A stretch of DNA of 50,553 nt from Caulobacterales bacterium (GCA_947474395.1 CANJID010000001.1:82083-132635); one strand, 5' to 3'. Counted from the first letter of the stretch, positions 8,395 to 17,325 are shown. Notes: generated from the letters alone by a model not told the origin. Numbers and translations are program-made.

Positions 8395-9894
8395 ATGAAC
8401 CAGATGACCAAGATCAGCGGACTGGGCGACGCCGCCAGCAAGTTCGTTTCCAAGAAGCAGAAGCTCCTGATCGACGGCCAGTGGGTCGACGCCGCCAGCG
8501 GCGAGACCTTTGACGCCATCGATCCCGCCAGCGAGCAGGTGATCTGCCAGCTCGCCTCCGGCGGCAAGGCCGACGTGGACAAGGCCGTGACGGCCGCCCG
8601 CCGCGCCTTCGAGAACGAGTGGGCCCAGGTGCGCCCCGTCCAGCGCGAGCGCCTGCTGCTCAAGCTCGCCGACCTGATCGAGCAGAACGCCGAAGAGTTC
8701 GCCCAGCTGGAGTCCCTCGACAACGGCAAGCTGGTGTTCTTCGCCCGCGTGGTGGACGTCGCCGGCACGGTCGACTTCCTGCGCTACATGGCCGGCTGGG
8801 CCACCAAGATCTCCGGCCACACCCTTGACGTCTCCTGCGGCATGCCGGGCGAGGAATACCAGGCCTTCACCCTGCGCCAGCCCGTCGGCGTGGTCGGCCA
8901 GATCATCCCCTGGAACTTCCCCCTGGTCATGGCCGCCTGGAAGCTGGGCCCGGCCCTCGCCACCGGCTGCACCGTGGTGCTGAAGCCCGCCGAACAGACC
9001 TCGCTCACCGCCATCCGCCTGGGCGAACTGATCATGGAAGCCGGCTACCCCGCCGGCGTGGTCAACATCATCACCGGCTTCGGCAAGACCGCGGGCGCGG
9101 CCATCGTCGAGCACCCGGACATCGACAAGATCGCGTTCACCGGCTCGACCGCCACCGGCAAGTGGATCGGCCGCACGGCCATCGACACCATGAAGCGCGT
9201 GTCCCTGGAGCTGGGCGGCAAGTCCCCGGTGATCATCGCCGGCGACGTGGCCATCGATGAAGCCGTCGCCGGCGCCGCCGGGGCGATCTTCTTCAACTCC
9301 GGCCAAGTCTGCACCGCCGGCTCGCGCCTCTACGTGCAGAAGAACATCTACGACAAGGTCGTCGAAGGCCTCGCCGCCGCCGCCAGCTCGATCCAGCTCG
9401 GCGCCGGCCTCGACCCCGCCTCGCAGCTTGGTCCGCTGGTGTCTCAAGCCCAGCTCGAGCGCGTGCTCGGCTTCATCGAGAAGGGTAAGGCCGAGGGCGG
9501 CAAGGTCGCCGCCGGCGGCGTGCGCATGGGCAACCAGGGCTACTTCGTGCAGCCGACCGTGTTCACCGACTGCGACGCCAACAACACCGTGGTGAAGGAA
9601 GAGATCTTCGGCCCGGTGGTCGTGGCCACCCCGTTCGACGAGCTCGACGACATCCTCAAAGTGGCCAACGACACCACCTATGGCCTCGCCGCCTCGATCT
9701 GGTCGCGCGACGTCTCGGTGGCGCACAAGCTGGCCCGTCGCCTGCGGGCCGGCACGGTGTGGGTCAACACCCACAACATCGTCGATCCGAACCTGCCCTT
9801 CGGCGGCTTCAAGCAGTCGGGCATCGGCCGTGAGAACGGCGCGGCGGCGATCGATCTCTACACGGAAAGCAAGACCGTTCTGATGAAGCTTTAG
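8395..9894 (+). CDS. NAD(P)-dependent aldehyde dehydrogenase
   Basis: 499-residue ALDH1/2-type enzyme oxidising aldehydes to acids. It shows IIPWNFP with N174, the general-base motif LELGGKSP with E272, and the nucleophile C306 in NSGQVCTAGS; PFGGFKQSGIGRENG is near the end. Its ATG follows AGGAG at seven bases. The 213-base space upstream holds small hairpins such as GGCGTG-cgg-CCCACGCC but no promoter I can name. A strong intrinsic terminator follows. The two glutathione transferases downstream suggest aldehyde or aromatic detoxification, but this is inference. Confidence 0.94.
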   Translation: MNQMTKISGLGDAASKFVSKKQKLLIDGQWVDAASGETFDAIDPASEQVICQLASGGKADVDKAVTAARRAFENEWAQVRPVQRERLLLKLADLIEQNAEEFAQLESLDNGKLVFFARVVDVAGTVDFLRYMAGWATKISGHTLDVSCGMPGEEYQAFTLRQPVGVVGQIIPWNFPLVMAAWKLGPALATGCTVVLKPAEQTSLTAIRLGELIMEAGYPAGVVNIITGFGKTAGAAIVEHPDIDKIAFTGSTATGKWIGRTAIDTMKRVSLELGGKSPVIIAGDVAIDEAVAGAAGAIFFNSGQVCTAGSRLYVQKNIYDKVVEGLAAAASSIQLGAGLDPASQLGPLVSQAQLERVLGFIEKGKAEGGKVAAGGVRMGNQGYFVQPTVFTDCDANNTVVKEEIFGPVVVATPFDELDDILKVANDTTYGLAASIWSRDVSVAHKLARRLRAGTVWVNTHNIVDPNLPFGGFKQSGIGRENGAAAIDLYTESKTVLMKL

Positions 9895-9903
9895 ACGGCT
9901 CAG

Positions 9904-9937
9904 CCCCCGCCTGCCGTTCGCGGCGGGCGGGGGTTTT
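9904..9937 (+). terminator. Rho-independent terminator after the aldehyde dehydrogenase
   Basis: The 13-base arm CCCCCGCCTGCCG and the arm CGGCGGGCGGGGG are closed by a TTCG tetraloop and followed by TTTT. One position is a T-G wobble. It lies 10 bases after the stop and ends 18 bases before the GST start. Confidence 0.85.
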
Positions 9938-9955
9938 CGTCTCCGGGAGACAAGG

Positions 9956-10726
9956 ATGCTGACGCTCTACCACTGGGAGCCGAATGCAAATTCGGGCAAA
10001 CCCATCCTCACCCTCGAGGAAAAGGGCGTCGAGTTCGAAAGCCGCTACATCGACCTTCTGAACTTCGACCAGCATTCGCCGGACTACCTCAAGATCAACC
10101 CGAACGGCACCATCCCCGCGATGGTTCACGACGGGCGCATGCTCTACGAATCCACCGCCATGATGGAGTACGTGGACGAGGCCTTCGACGGCCCGCCCTT
10201 ACGCCCCACGGACCCGGTCGAGCGCTGGCGGATGCGCTGGTGGATGAAATTCCTCGACCAGTTCTACTCCCCCTCGGCCAGCATGATCGGCTGGAACGCC
10301 TTCATCGGTCCGTCGGTGCGCGACCGCGACCCCGAGGAGCTGAAGCGGAAGATCGACGCCATCCCCCTGCCCGAACGCCGGGTGGTCTGGACCAAGGCCA
10401 TCTACGGCACCTTCAGCGAGGCGGAGCTCGCCGAGTCCGCCCGCCGGGTGCGCTACGGCGCCAAGCTGATGGAGGAGCAACTCACCCGGCACGCCTGGCT
10501 GGCCGGCGAGACCTTCAGCCTGGCCGACATCAACGCCATGAACCTGGTCTATTTCATGCCGGCCAATCCGCTCGGCGCGGTCAGCGCGGAGAAGACCCCG
10601 CGCACCATGGAGTGGCTCTACAAGATGGCCGAGCGTCCCGCGACGCGGCGCGCCTGGGCCCGCGGCAAGACCATGACCACCGAGCGGCTGAAGCATCTGG
10701 TCCGCCCGTCCCAGCAGTCCGCTTAA
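9956..10726 (+). CDS. Glutathione S-transferase, LigF-like
   Basis: 256-residue cytosolic GST. The N-terminal thioredoxin-like half reads MLTLYHWEPNANSGKP and later INPNGTIPAMVHDG and YESTAMMEYVDEAF, the glutathione-binding segments. The C-terminal helical half contains WLAGETFSLADINAMN. The overall pattern, including the IPLPERRVVW stretch, resembles the beta-etherase LigF of sphingomonads, so cleavage of aryl ethers by glutathione is possible but not shown. A start site GGAGACAAGG precedes ATG 9956. It is paralogous to the next gene. Confidence 0.88.
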   Translation: MLTLYHWEPNANSGKPILTLEEKGVEFESRYIDLLNFDQHSPDYLKINPNGTIPAMVHDGRMLYESTAMMEYVDEAFDGPPLRPTDPVERWRMRWWMKFLDQFYSPSASMIGWNAFIGPSVRDRDPEELKRKIDAIPLPERRVVWTKAIYGTFSEAELAESARRVRYGAKLMEEQLTRHAWLAGETFSLADINAMNLVYFMPANPLGAVSAEKTPRTMEWLYKMAERPATRRAWARGKTMTTERLKHLVRPSQQSA

Positions 10727-10738
10727 GGAGGGCGCCCC

Positions 10739-11521
10739 ATGCTCGAGCTGTACCACTGGGAGCCCAACACCTTTTCGCTGAAGACGCTGATCGCCCTGAA
10801 GGAAAAGGGCCTGGCCTTCGAGAGCCGCTACCTCGATCCCACCGACTTCTCCGGCGAGGCCAGGCTGCCTGCCCTGAACCTGGAGGCTGAGAACAACCCG
10901 GAGACCGAAGGCCCGATCCTGGTCCACGAAGGCCAGGCGATCACCGAATCCTTCTTCATCCTGGAATATCTGGACGACGCCTTCCCCGACGCCCCCTTGC
11001 GGCCCGGCGATCCGGAGGGTGACTGGAAGGTGCGGGTCTGGGCCCGGTTCCTAGGGGAGCGCACGGCGCCGGGGGTGGCCACCCTCGGCTGCAAGGCCTA
11101 CCTGGTCCCGGCCCTGCGCGAGCGGAGGCTGAACGACGCTTCGGTGCTGGACCGCTTCAAGAACCCGGAGCGGCGCGTCGCCTGGGAGCAGGCCCTGACC
11201 GACAGTTACAGCAAGGCCGATCTCGCCGAATCCCGCCGCAAGGTGGCCCTGACCGTCGAGAAGATCGAGGAGGCCCTGGCCCAGTCCGACTGGCTGGCGG
11301 CGGAGCGCTACACCATGGCCGATATCGCCGCCTTCGCCTTCGTCAACTGCCTGCCCAAGCTGGCGCCGGAGGTCTGCAACGAGGACGCGGCGCCCAGGAC
11401 CATGGCCTGGCTGGAGCGCATCCGGGCCCGCCCCGCGGTCAGGGAGGCCCTGGCCATGTCCCGCACCGGCAGGCCCGACGAGGCCTTCGCCCCCGGCCCC
11501 GAGCACGCCCGTTGGGGGTGA
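10739..11521 (+). CDS. Glutathione S-transferase, paralogue of the preceding gene
   Basis: 260 residues, opening MLELYHWEPNTFSLKTLIAL, closely parallel to its neighbour. VHEGQAITESFFILEYLDDAF and WLAAERYTMADIAAFAF are the glutathione-site and helical-domain signatures. Where the neighbour has INPNGTIPAM, this protein has LNLEAENNPETEGPILVHEG: the loop before the conserved cis-proline is altered, so its glutathione site may differ. AAGGAGG lies just before ATG 10739, twelve bases after the first GST. The pair is almost certainly co-transcribed. Confidence 0.88.
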   Translation: MLELYHWEPNTFSLKTLIALKEKGLAFESRYLDPTDFSGEARLPALNLEAENNPETEGPILVHEGQAITESFFILEYLDDAFPDAPLRPGDPEGDWKVRVWARFLGERTAPGVATLGCKAYLVPALRERRLNDASVLDRFKNPERRVAWEQALTDSYSKADLAESRRKVALTVEKIEEALAQSDWLAAERYTMADIAAFAFVNCLPKLAPEVCNEDAAPRTMAWLERIRARPAVREALAMSRTGRPDEAFAPGPEHARWG

Positions 11522-11523
11522 TC

Positions 11524-12675
11524 TCAGGTCCGCGACTTTCGCAGCGGTTTCAGCCCGAGCGGGAGGCGCAGCGCCGGCACGGCCAGCGCCAGCCCATAGG
11601 CCGCCGCGCAACTGGCGGCGGTGAGGATCAGCAACACTCCCGCCTCGATCGGCGCCGGCAAGGCGAGCGGCTTCATCAGGTGGCCGGCGACCACGATGGT
11701 CGTCTGGTGGATGATGTAGGCGGGGAAGATCGCCTCCGACAGCATGGTCAGTAGCGGCGAGCCGGTGCGGACAAGGACGTTGGCGTAGCCGAACAGGGCG
11801 CAGATCGCCGCCCAGGCGTAGGCCTCGCGCAGGAAGGCGAAGGCGCCGCCGGGCCAGCCGGGAAGGTTCTCCACGCGGCCCGCGATGGACAGGCCTACCG
11901 CCAGCACACCCGCCGCGGCGATCAGCGAGGCCAGCCGGAAGCGCCGCATCAGCGCCCAGGCATGGTCCTGCCGCGCCAGCACCAGCCCGAGCATGAACGA
12001 CGTCCCGTAGTGGAGGTGGGCGTAGCCGTCCGCCCAGATGATATGGCTCTCGCCCCAGGCCCGTCCGGCGGTGGCGCGATAGAGCCCGAAGGCCAGCGGC
12101 GGGACGAGGAACAGGCCCGCGCCCGAGAGCAGCCGCGCGCCGATCCTGTCAGCCCAGCCCGCGAGGGGCCGCGCGGCGGCGGCGACCATGGTGTAGGCCC
12201 ACAGATAGGCCACGAACCACAGGTGGTTGTACGTCGGCAGGATCAGCCCGAAGCTCCGGTCGGCGCCGAGGTAGCGCGGCCAGAAGTCGAGGAAGCCGCC
12301 AGGGTAGCCCTGCTTCTCGACCACCTCGGCCCAGCTTTGCGGCGCTGCCACCACCAGTATGCCGAACGCCAGGGGGATCAGGAGGCGTTGCGAGCGGCGC
12401 CCTATGAGCGCCCCGGTCGACACGCCGCCGGCCATGAACCGGGTGGCCGCGCCCGAGATGACGAACAGCAGGGTCAGTCGCCAGGGGTTGAGCGCGCCCA
12501 TCAGGGGCTCGAGCGCCGGCGTCACGTGGGCGCTCTTCACGTGCCAGTCCCAGGGCACGTAGAACATGCCAAGGTGATAGAGGATCAGCAGCAGGAAGGC
12601 GCCCACACGCAGCGCGTCCAGGTCCGGACGACGGGGCGAAACGGGGCGGTTCTGAACAGGCGAGATGGTGGGCAT
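11524..12675 (-). CDS. Acyltransferase-3 family integral membrane protein
   Basis: Integral membrane protein of about ten helices from the OafA/NodX-type acyltransferase-3 family, which O-acylates sugars of envelope or exported glycans. It begins with RRPDLDALRVGAFLLLILYHLGMFY, whose histidine matches the conserved active-site one. SGAATRFMAGG and a late SEAIFPAYIIHQTTIV helix follow. ATG 12675 is used here; an in-frame TTG at 12696 is an alternative. This ATG overlaps the divergent ATG of the LytTR gene in a CATG, so each promoter lies in the other gene. Target sugar unknown. Confidence 0.88.
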   Translation of the reverse strand: MPTISPVQNRPVSPRRPDLDALRVGAFLLLILYHLGMFYVPWDWHVKSAHVTPALEPLMGALNPWRLTLLFVISGAATRFMAGGVSTGALIGRRSQRLLIPLAFGILVVAAPQSWAEVVEKQGYPGGFLDFWPRYLGADRSFGLILPTYNHLWFVAYLWAYTMVAAAARPLAGWADRIGARLLSGAGLFLVPPLAFGLYRATAGRAWGESHIIWADGYAHLHYGTSFMLGLVLARQDHAWALMRRFRLASLIAAAGVLAVGLSIAGRVENLPGWPGGAFAFLREAYAWAAICALFGYANVLVRTGSPLLTMLSEAIFPAYIIHQTTIVVAGHLMKPLALPAPIEAGVLLILTAASCAAAYGLALAVPALRLPLGLKPLRKSRT

Positions 12676-13588
12676 GAGTGACTCTGCGGCGTCCAATGTT
12701 CCGGCCCATTACCCCGTTCCGGGATGGGTCCCGCTGAGCTATGGGGCGGACGGCGCCCCCGATGGGACGGACGGCCGCCCGGCCCGTCGCCTCGATCGCC
12801 GCGAGTTCGTGAAGGGTTGGCTGCTCATCGTTCTGCTCCTGGCGGGGGCGACCGTGGTCAACGGCCTGACCGCCCTGGCCGACAACCGCCATGCGGCGCC
12901 CTGGGAGCCCTGGGTCTGGGAGGCGACCAGCTCGGTCATGCTGGTGCTGCTCGCCTGGCTGCCGGGCGTCGCCACGGTGGCGGCCCAGTCCGGACACCCG
13001 AAGGGCGGCGCGTCATTCTGGGGTCGCCTGCTCGCGATCCACGCGGGCGCGGTGCTGGTCTTCAGCGCCGTCCACGTGGTGGGGATGCTGGCCCTTCGGC
13101 AGGGCCTCTACGCCGCGGCGGGCGCGGCCTACCGCACCGGCCCCTTCGCCGATCGCTTCGTCTATGAGTTCCGCAAGGACCTTCTGACCTACGCCATTTT
13201 CGCTGCTCTGTTCTGGGTGGCGCGCCGGAGCCGGGCCCATCGCGGGGCCCCGACCTCGGCGGAGACCTTCGACATCCGTGACGGCGCCCGTCTGATCCGC
13301 ACGTCCGTCGCCGACATCGTGGCGGCGAGATCGGCCGGCAACTATGTCGAGTTCGTCCTGGCAGGCGGCCGGCGGCCTCTGATGCGCACTACCCTGGCGG
13401 CGGTGCAGGCCGAACTGGAGCGGTCCGGGTTCGTGCGCACCCACCGCTCCTGGCTGGTCAATCCCGCCCGTCTCACCGGCCTGCGGCGGCAGGGCTCGGG
13501 GGACTGGACCGTGGAGCTGGGCGAGGCGACAGCGCCCGTGTCGCGCCGCTATCCTGACGCCCTGGTCCAGTTGAAGCGGCAGGGCTGA
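12674..13588 (+). CDS. Membrane-anchored LytTR-family transcriptional regulator
   Basis: About four hydrophobic helices (for example WLLIVLLLAGATVVNGL and LLAIHAGAVLVFSAVHVVGM) precede a C-terminal LytTR DNA-binding domain beginning near IRDGARLIRTSVADIVAAR and containing GNYVEFVL and FVRTHRSWLVNPARL. LytTR proteins bind direct repeats and activate genes. Being membrane-bound, it may sense an envelope signal. ATG 12674 is assumed; ATG 12665 is possible. Candidate targets are the divergent acyltransferase and the acyl-CoA synthetase that begins immediately after its stop. Confidence 0.86.
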   Translation: MSDSAASNVPAHYPVPGWVPLSYGADGAPDGTDGRPARRLDRREFVKGWLLIVLLLAGATVVNGLTALADNRHAAPWEPWVWEATSSVMLVLLAWLPGVATVAAQSGHPKGGASFWGRLLAIHAGAVLVFSAVHVVGMLALRQGLYAAAGAAYRTGPFADRFVYEFRKDLLTYAIFAALFWVARRSRAHRGAPTSAETFDIRDGARLIRTSVADIVAARSAGNYVEFVLAGGRRPLMRTTLAAVQAELERSGFVRTHRSWLVNPARLTGLRRQGSGDWTVELGEATAPVSRRYPDALVQLKRQG

Positions 13589-15157
13589 ATGCGGACCATC
13601 GACTATTTCGATCGCGTCGCCGACGTCCAGCCGGACCGCGAGGCCGTGGTCGAGGGCGACACCCGCATCACCTACGGCGAGCTGCAGCGCCTGAGCCATC
13701 GCATCGCCGCGGCTATGACCGCGCGGGGGATCGAGGCCCAGGAGCCCGTGGCGCTCTATTCGCCCAACCACTGGGGGGTGATGGTGTGCCTGCTCGGGCT
13801 GTGGCGGGCGCGGGCGGTCTGGACGCCGGTGAACGCCCGCAACGCCTTCGACGCCAACGCCGCCTACATGAACTACACGCGGGCGGCCTGGCTGTTCTAC
13901 CACTCGACCTACGCCGAGGACGCGCGCCGGCTGAAGGCGACGGTTCCCAGCCTGAAGCACCTGGTCTGCATCGACCGCGCTGACGGCGAATTCCCGTCGC
14001 TCGATGAATTCATGGCCGAAGGGGAGGGGACGACGCTCCCCGACTGGGCCGACGCCTTCGGCAACCTCGACGACCTCGTGGGCATCTTCCCGACGGGGGG
14101 CACGACGGGCCCCTCCAAGGGCATGCGGGTGACCAATCTCGGCTGGGGGACCATGCTGGAGATCGCCAATCGGTACTGGCAGCGCGACGGGATCGAGCCG
14201 GTGGTGCTGGCGACCGCTCCCCTGACCCATGCCGCGGGCCCGACCTGTTTCGCCTGCATGTCTTTCGGGGCCAAGGCGGTGGTGATGCCGGGCTTCGACG
14301 CCCTGGGCGTGATGGAGCACATCGAGCGCCATCGCGTGACGCACATGTTCCTGCCGCCCACCGCCCTCTACGCCATGCTCGATCATCCCCGTGTCCGCGA
14401 CTTCGACTATTCCAGCCTGCGCGTGTTCCTGCTGGCCGGCTCGCCGGTCTCGCCCGACAAGCTCAAGCGCGCGGTGGAGGTGTTCGGCCCCTGCATGGCC
14501 CAGTCCTACGGCCAGGTGGAGAGCCCGATGATCACCACCTGGCTGGCGCCCGAGGTGGTCGCCGCCGCCGCCGCCGGGGACCATCCCGAGCGGCTGGCGA
14601 GCTGCGGGCGGCCCTCATACCCGGTGCGGGTCGGGATCATGGACGACGACGGAAACCTGCTGCCCGACGGCGAGGCCGGGGAGATCGTGGTGCGCGGGCC
14701 CCTGGTCAGCCACAGCTACTTCGAGCTGCCGGAGGCGACCGCCGCGATCCGCACCTTCGGCTGGCACCACACCGGCGACGTCGGCCGGCGGGACGCGGAC
14801 GGCTTCATCTACATAGTCGACCGCAAGAAGGACATGATCGTCACCGGCGGCTTCAACGTCTATTCCGCCGAGGTCGAGGCGGCCCTGCTGGAGCTGCCGG
14901 GCCTTCGCGAATGCGCCGTGATCGGGGTGCCGGACGACCATTGGGGCGAGGCGGTGAAGGCCATCTTGGTCGCCGCCCAAGGCCAGTCCGTGGACGAGGC
15001 GGCGGTGATCGCCCACGCCAAGCAGCGCCTCGGCGGGGTCAAGGCCCCCAAGTCCGTCGAGGTCTGGCCCGAGATCCCCAAGACCCCCGCCGGCAAGCCC
15101 GACAAGAAGGCGATCCGGGCGCGGTACTGGGGCGGGACCGGGCGGAACGTGAACTAA
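13589..15157 (+). CDS. AMP-binding acyl-CoA synthetase
   Basis: 522-residue member of the ANL superfamily, which adenylates a carboxylate and transfers it to CoA. Motifs in order are the P-loop FPTGGTTGPSKGM, YGQVESP, HHTGDVGRRDADGF, DRKKDMIVTGGFNVYSAEVE, and PKTPAGKPDKKAIR with the catalytic lysine. Acyl specificity (medium/long chain or aryl) cannot be read. Its ATG abuts the LytTR stop with no space, so translation is probably coupled. It converges on the FG-GAP gene through a palindromic repeat. Confidence 0.92.
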   Translation: MRTIDYFDRVADVQPDREAVVEGDTRITYGELQRLSHRIAAAMTARGIEAQEPVALYSPNHWGVMVCLLGLWRARAVWTPVNARNAFDANAAYMNYTRAAWLFYHSTYAEDARRLKATVPSLKHLVCIDRADGEFPSLDEFMAEGEGTTLPDWADAFGNLDDLVGIFPTGGTTGPSKGMRVTNLGWGTMLEIANRYWQRDGIEPVVLATAPLTHAAGPTCFACMSFGAKAVVMPGFDALGVMEHIERHRVTHMFLPPTALYAMLDHPRVRDFDYSSLRVFLLAGSPVSPDKLKRAVEVFGPCMAQSYGQVESPMITTWLAPEVVAAAAAGDHPERLASCGRPSYPVRVGIMDDDGNLLPDGEAGEIVVRGPLVSHSYFELPEATAAIRTFGWHHTGDVGRRDADGFIYIVDRKKDMIVTGGFNVYSAEVEAALLELPGLRECAVIGVPDDHWGEAVKAILVAAQGQSVDEAAVIAHAKQRLGGVKAPKSVEVWPEIPKTPAGKPDKKAIRARYWGGTGRNVN

Positions 15158-15166
15158 TCACTGCGC

Positions 15167-15284
15167 CCCCTCTGGGGGAGCTGTCGCCCCGCACGGGGCG
15201 ACTGAGGGGGCTTTGGGGCGCAGCGCCCTTCAGCCCCCTTCGTCCCGAGGCAAGCTCGGGACACTTCCCCCAAAGGGGGCAGAG
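15167..15284. repeat. Composite palindromic repeat, copy 2
   Basis: Unit 1 has CCCCC-tct-GGGGGAG, the variable stem GTCGCCCC-gcac-GGGGCGAC, then CTGAGGGGGCT. A palindromic spacer (GGGCGC-a-GCGCCC) follows, then the mirror unit AGCCCCC, variable stem GTCCCGAG-gcaag-CTCGGGAC, and CCCCC-aaa-GGGGG. It lies between convergent genes, ten bases after the synthetase stop and two before the FG-GAP stop. The two variable stems differ completely in sequence yet each is fully complementary. Confidence 0.9.
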
Positions 15285-15286
15285 TG

Positions 15287-17278
15287 TCAGCGCTTCGTCC
15301 GCTTCGCCTTGCTTCCCCAGAAGATCGACGTCCCCCGCGTGGTGCTCGTCACCACGTCCACGGCGCCGTCCTTGTTCAGGTCGACCGCCAGCACGTCCGA
15401 GCCCACCCCCGACCGGTTGTGGATCAGGTTGGGCGTGAACCGCGCCCCGCCGGGGGCCTTGGGGTCGCGCACCGTGCGGTACCAGTAGAGCACCGCCGGG
15501 CCGTCCACGTCGGGGTCGTACTGGCTGTCGTGGTGGGACCAGTGGCGCTTGCCGACGATGAAGTCGGGCGCCCCGTCGCCGTCCACGTCCGCGCTGGTGG
15601 AGCCGTGCAGTTCGGTGAACATCACGCCGCCCGCGTTGGCGCCCGCGGGGCCGTCCATGATGATGTGGCGGACGAAGCTGATCTTGCCGCCAGTGCGCTT
15701 CTGCTCGAACCAGGCGAGGCCGAAGCCGTGCGCCTGCAGGCCGGTGACGATGTCCGCGCGCCCGTCCCCGTTCGCGTCATAGACTGCGATCGCCCCGCCG
15801 CCCGGCTCGGAGCGGTCCCAGCGCCCGAAGGTCTCCGGGTGATATTCCCAGGTCCCGGAGTCCGCCCCGGCGGCCGGCTGGCGCCACCAGCCCCAGGCGG
15901 TGACGATGTCCATCTTGCCGTCGCCGTCGATGTCGCCGACCCCGATCCCGTGGCCGTGTCCCCAAGGCCCTGACTGCGAGATGGAGACAACCTTCCACGG
16001 CCCGGTCGGATTGGCCGGGTCGGGCTTGGCGTAGCGGACGAAGCCCTCGGCCCCGTAGACCAGCTCGGGCCTCCCGTCCCCGTCGATGTCGCGCATCAGC
16101 GAGACCTCGATCTCGATGGCTTTGAGCACCGTGACCTTGTCCCAGCGCCGCGGCTCGCCCTTGGGGTTGATGTAGAGGGTGGCGACGCCCCCGGCCGCAT
16201 GGTCCGCCGTCAGGACGTCGGGCCAGCCGTCGCCGGTGAAGTCCCCGGCGTGCACGATCCAGGCGTTGTCGGGGTAGAGCTCGGGATTGCGCCGGTAGGG
16301 CGCGCCCGGGAAGTCCTCCGCCGGATGGAAGGGGTGGGCGACATAGACCTCCCGCGAGGTGGTGTAGTCGGGCCCGAAGTAGATGTAGGGGCCGGTGGCC
16401 ACGTCGAGCACGCCGTCGCGATTGAAGTCGGCGGCCGTGGCCGACCACGAATAGAAGAACTCCGACAGGCGCTGCATGCGGAAGCGGCTCGACACCGTCT
16501 CCTTCGGCGCGGTCTTCAGCGAGAGGTCCTTGTAGGCCACACCCCGGAACCGGGCGCCGCCCGCGCCGCCGGAGTAGAGGGCGATGGGCCCGAAGGCGTC
16601 GGTCTCCTTGTCGGCGATGGCGATGTTGAAGATCACGCTGCCGTCGTTGACGAACCAGCGGATCACATTGGCGTCGATGAACACCTCGATGCGGTTCCAC
16701 CCGTCGGGGATCAGGTCGTTGGACGGCTGGGTCATGGGCAGGGCTACCCCCGGCGGCGGCGCCTGACGCGGCGGTCCGGCGGGCCGAGGCGCGCCCGGGG
16801 GCGGGGCCGGTCGCGGCGCTGGGACGGGGGCCATCCGCAGCATGGCGCCGTTGGCGTCGGCGTTGGGTAGGCGCTCCCGGCTCGCGATCTTGCCTTGCGC
16901 GTCGACCACGACGCGATAGGCGGCGACGTCGCCCTGGGTCAGCGAGAGGAAGACGCCCTTCTTCCCGCCGTCGGGGGTCGGTTGCGCGCGCAGCAGCACG
17001 CCGGTCTGGCAGCCGGCGGCGCAGCGGACCTGGGCCGCGAAGCCCACGTCCTGAAGGCTGCGGTCCAGCACCAGCCATCCGTTTGCCCCGGCCGGGCCCG
17101 CGACCTCGCCGTTGTCCATGCGCCAGCCCGCGGGGCCGAGAGGGCGCCATCCGGTCAGGCTGGATCCTTTCAGCGTCGCGTCGGCCTTGAACGTCGGGAA
17201 CGGACCCTCGGCAGCCGCCGCTCCAGAGAGCGAGAAGAGGGCGGCGAGCATGGCGGCGGCCAGGCGCAGGATCGGCAT
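15287..17278 (-). CDS. Secreted FG-GAP/VCBS-repeat protein with N-terminal ConA-like (DUF1080-type) domain
   Basis: 663 residues, with a signal peptide MPILRLAAAMLAALFSLSGA. Residues about 25-245 resemble the concanavalin-like 3-keto-disaccharide hydrolase domain (GWRMDNGEVAG, IPDGWNRIEVFID), interrupted by a proline-rich stretch with PAPRPAPPP and RQAPPPGVALP. The rest is a propeller with at least seven calcium-type loops, among them DFNRDGVLD, DFTGDGWPD, DIDGDGRPE, DANGDGRAD and DVDGDGAPD. It is probably periplasmic or surface-located; carbohydrate binding is inferred. An upstream extension to 17332 is rejected because it reads through a palindromic half repeat. ATG 17278 gives the clean signal peptide. 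Confidence 0.86.
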   Translation of the reverse strand: MPILRLAAAMLAALFSLSGAAAAEGPFPTFKADATLKGSSLTGWRPLGPAGWRMDNGEVAGPAGANGWLVLDRSLQDVGFAAQVRCAAGCQTGVLLRAQPTPDGGKKGVFLSLTQGDVAAYRVVVDAQGKIASRERLPNADANGAMLRMAPVPAPRPAPPPGAPRPAGPPRQAPPPGVALPMTQPSNDLIPDGWNRIEVFIDANVIRWFVNDGSVIFNIAIADKETDAFGPIALYSGGAGGARFRGVAYKDLSLKTAPKETVSSRFRMQRLSEFFYSWSATAADFNRDGVLDVATGPYIYFGPDYTTSREVYVAHPFHPAEDFPGAPYRRNPELYPDNAWIVHAGDFTGDGWPDVLTADHAAGGVATLYINPKGEPRRWDKVTVLKAIEIEVSLMRDIDGDGRPELVYGAEGFVRYAKPDPANPTGPWKVVSISQSGPWGHGHGIGVGDIDGDGKMDIVTAWGWWRQPAAGADSGTWEYHPETFGRWDRSEPGGGAIAVYDANGDGRADIVTGLQAHGFGLAWFEQKRTGGKISFVRHIIMDGPAGANAGGVMFTELHGSTSADVDGDGAPDFIVGKRHWSHHDSQYDPDVDGPAVLYWYRTVRDPKAPGGARFTPNLIHNRSGVGSDVLAVDLNKDGAVDVVTSTTRGTSIFWGSKAKRTKR

Positions 17279-17279
17279 G

Positions 17280-17325
17280 CATTCCCCCCGAGACGACGGG
17301 GGGAGCGTGCCGAGCTTGCCGCGGC
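17280..17325. repeat. Palindromic repeat, half copy (copy 3)
   Basis: A single degenerate unit with CCCCCC-gagacgac-GGGGGG, followed by GTGCCGAGCTTGCCG. In the opposite orientation it matches the right-hand unit of copy 2 (GCAAGCTCGG, then ACAC or GCAC, then CCCCC). It lies immediately upstream of the FG-GAP start, where it would be in the 5' leader. Confidence 0.65.

Noticed and set aside
7642-9774. Leftward open frame of about 710 codons opposite the globin and aldehyde dehydrogenase
   Set aside because: Low-complexity His/Gly/Asp-rich product typical of antisense reading in GC-rich DNA; the rightward genes have clear motifs.
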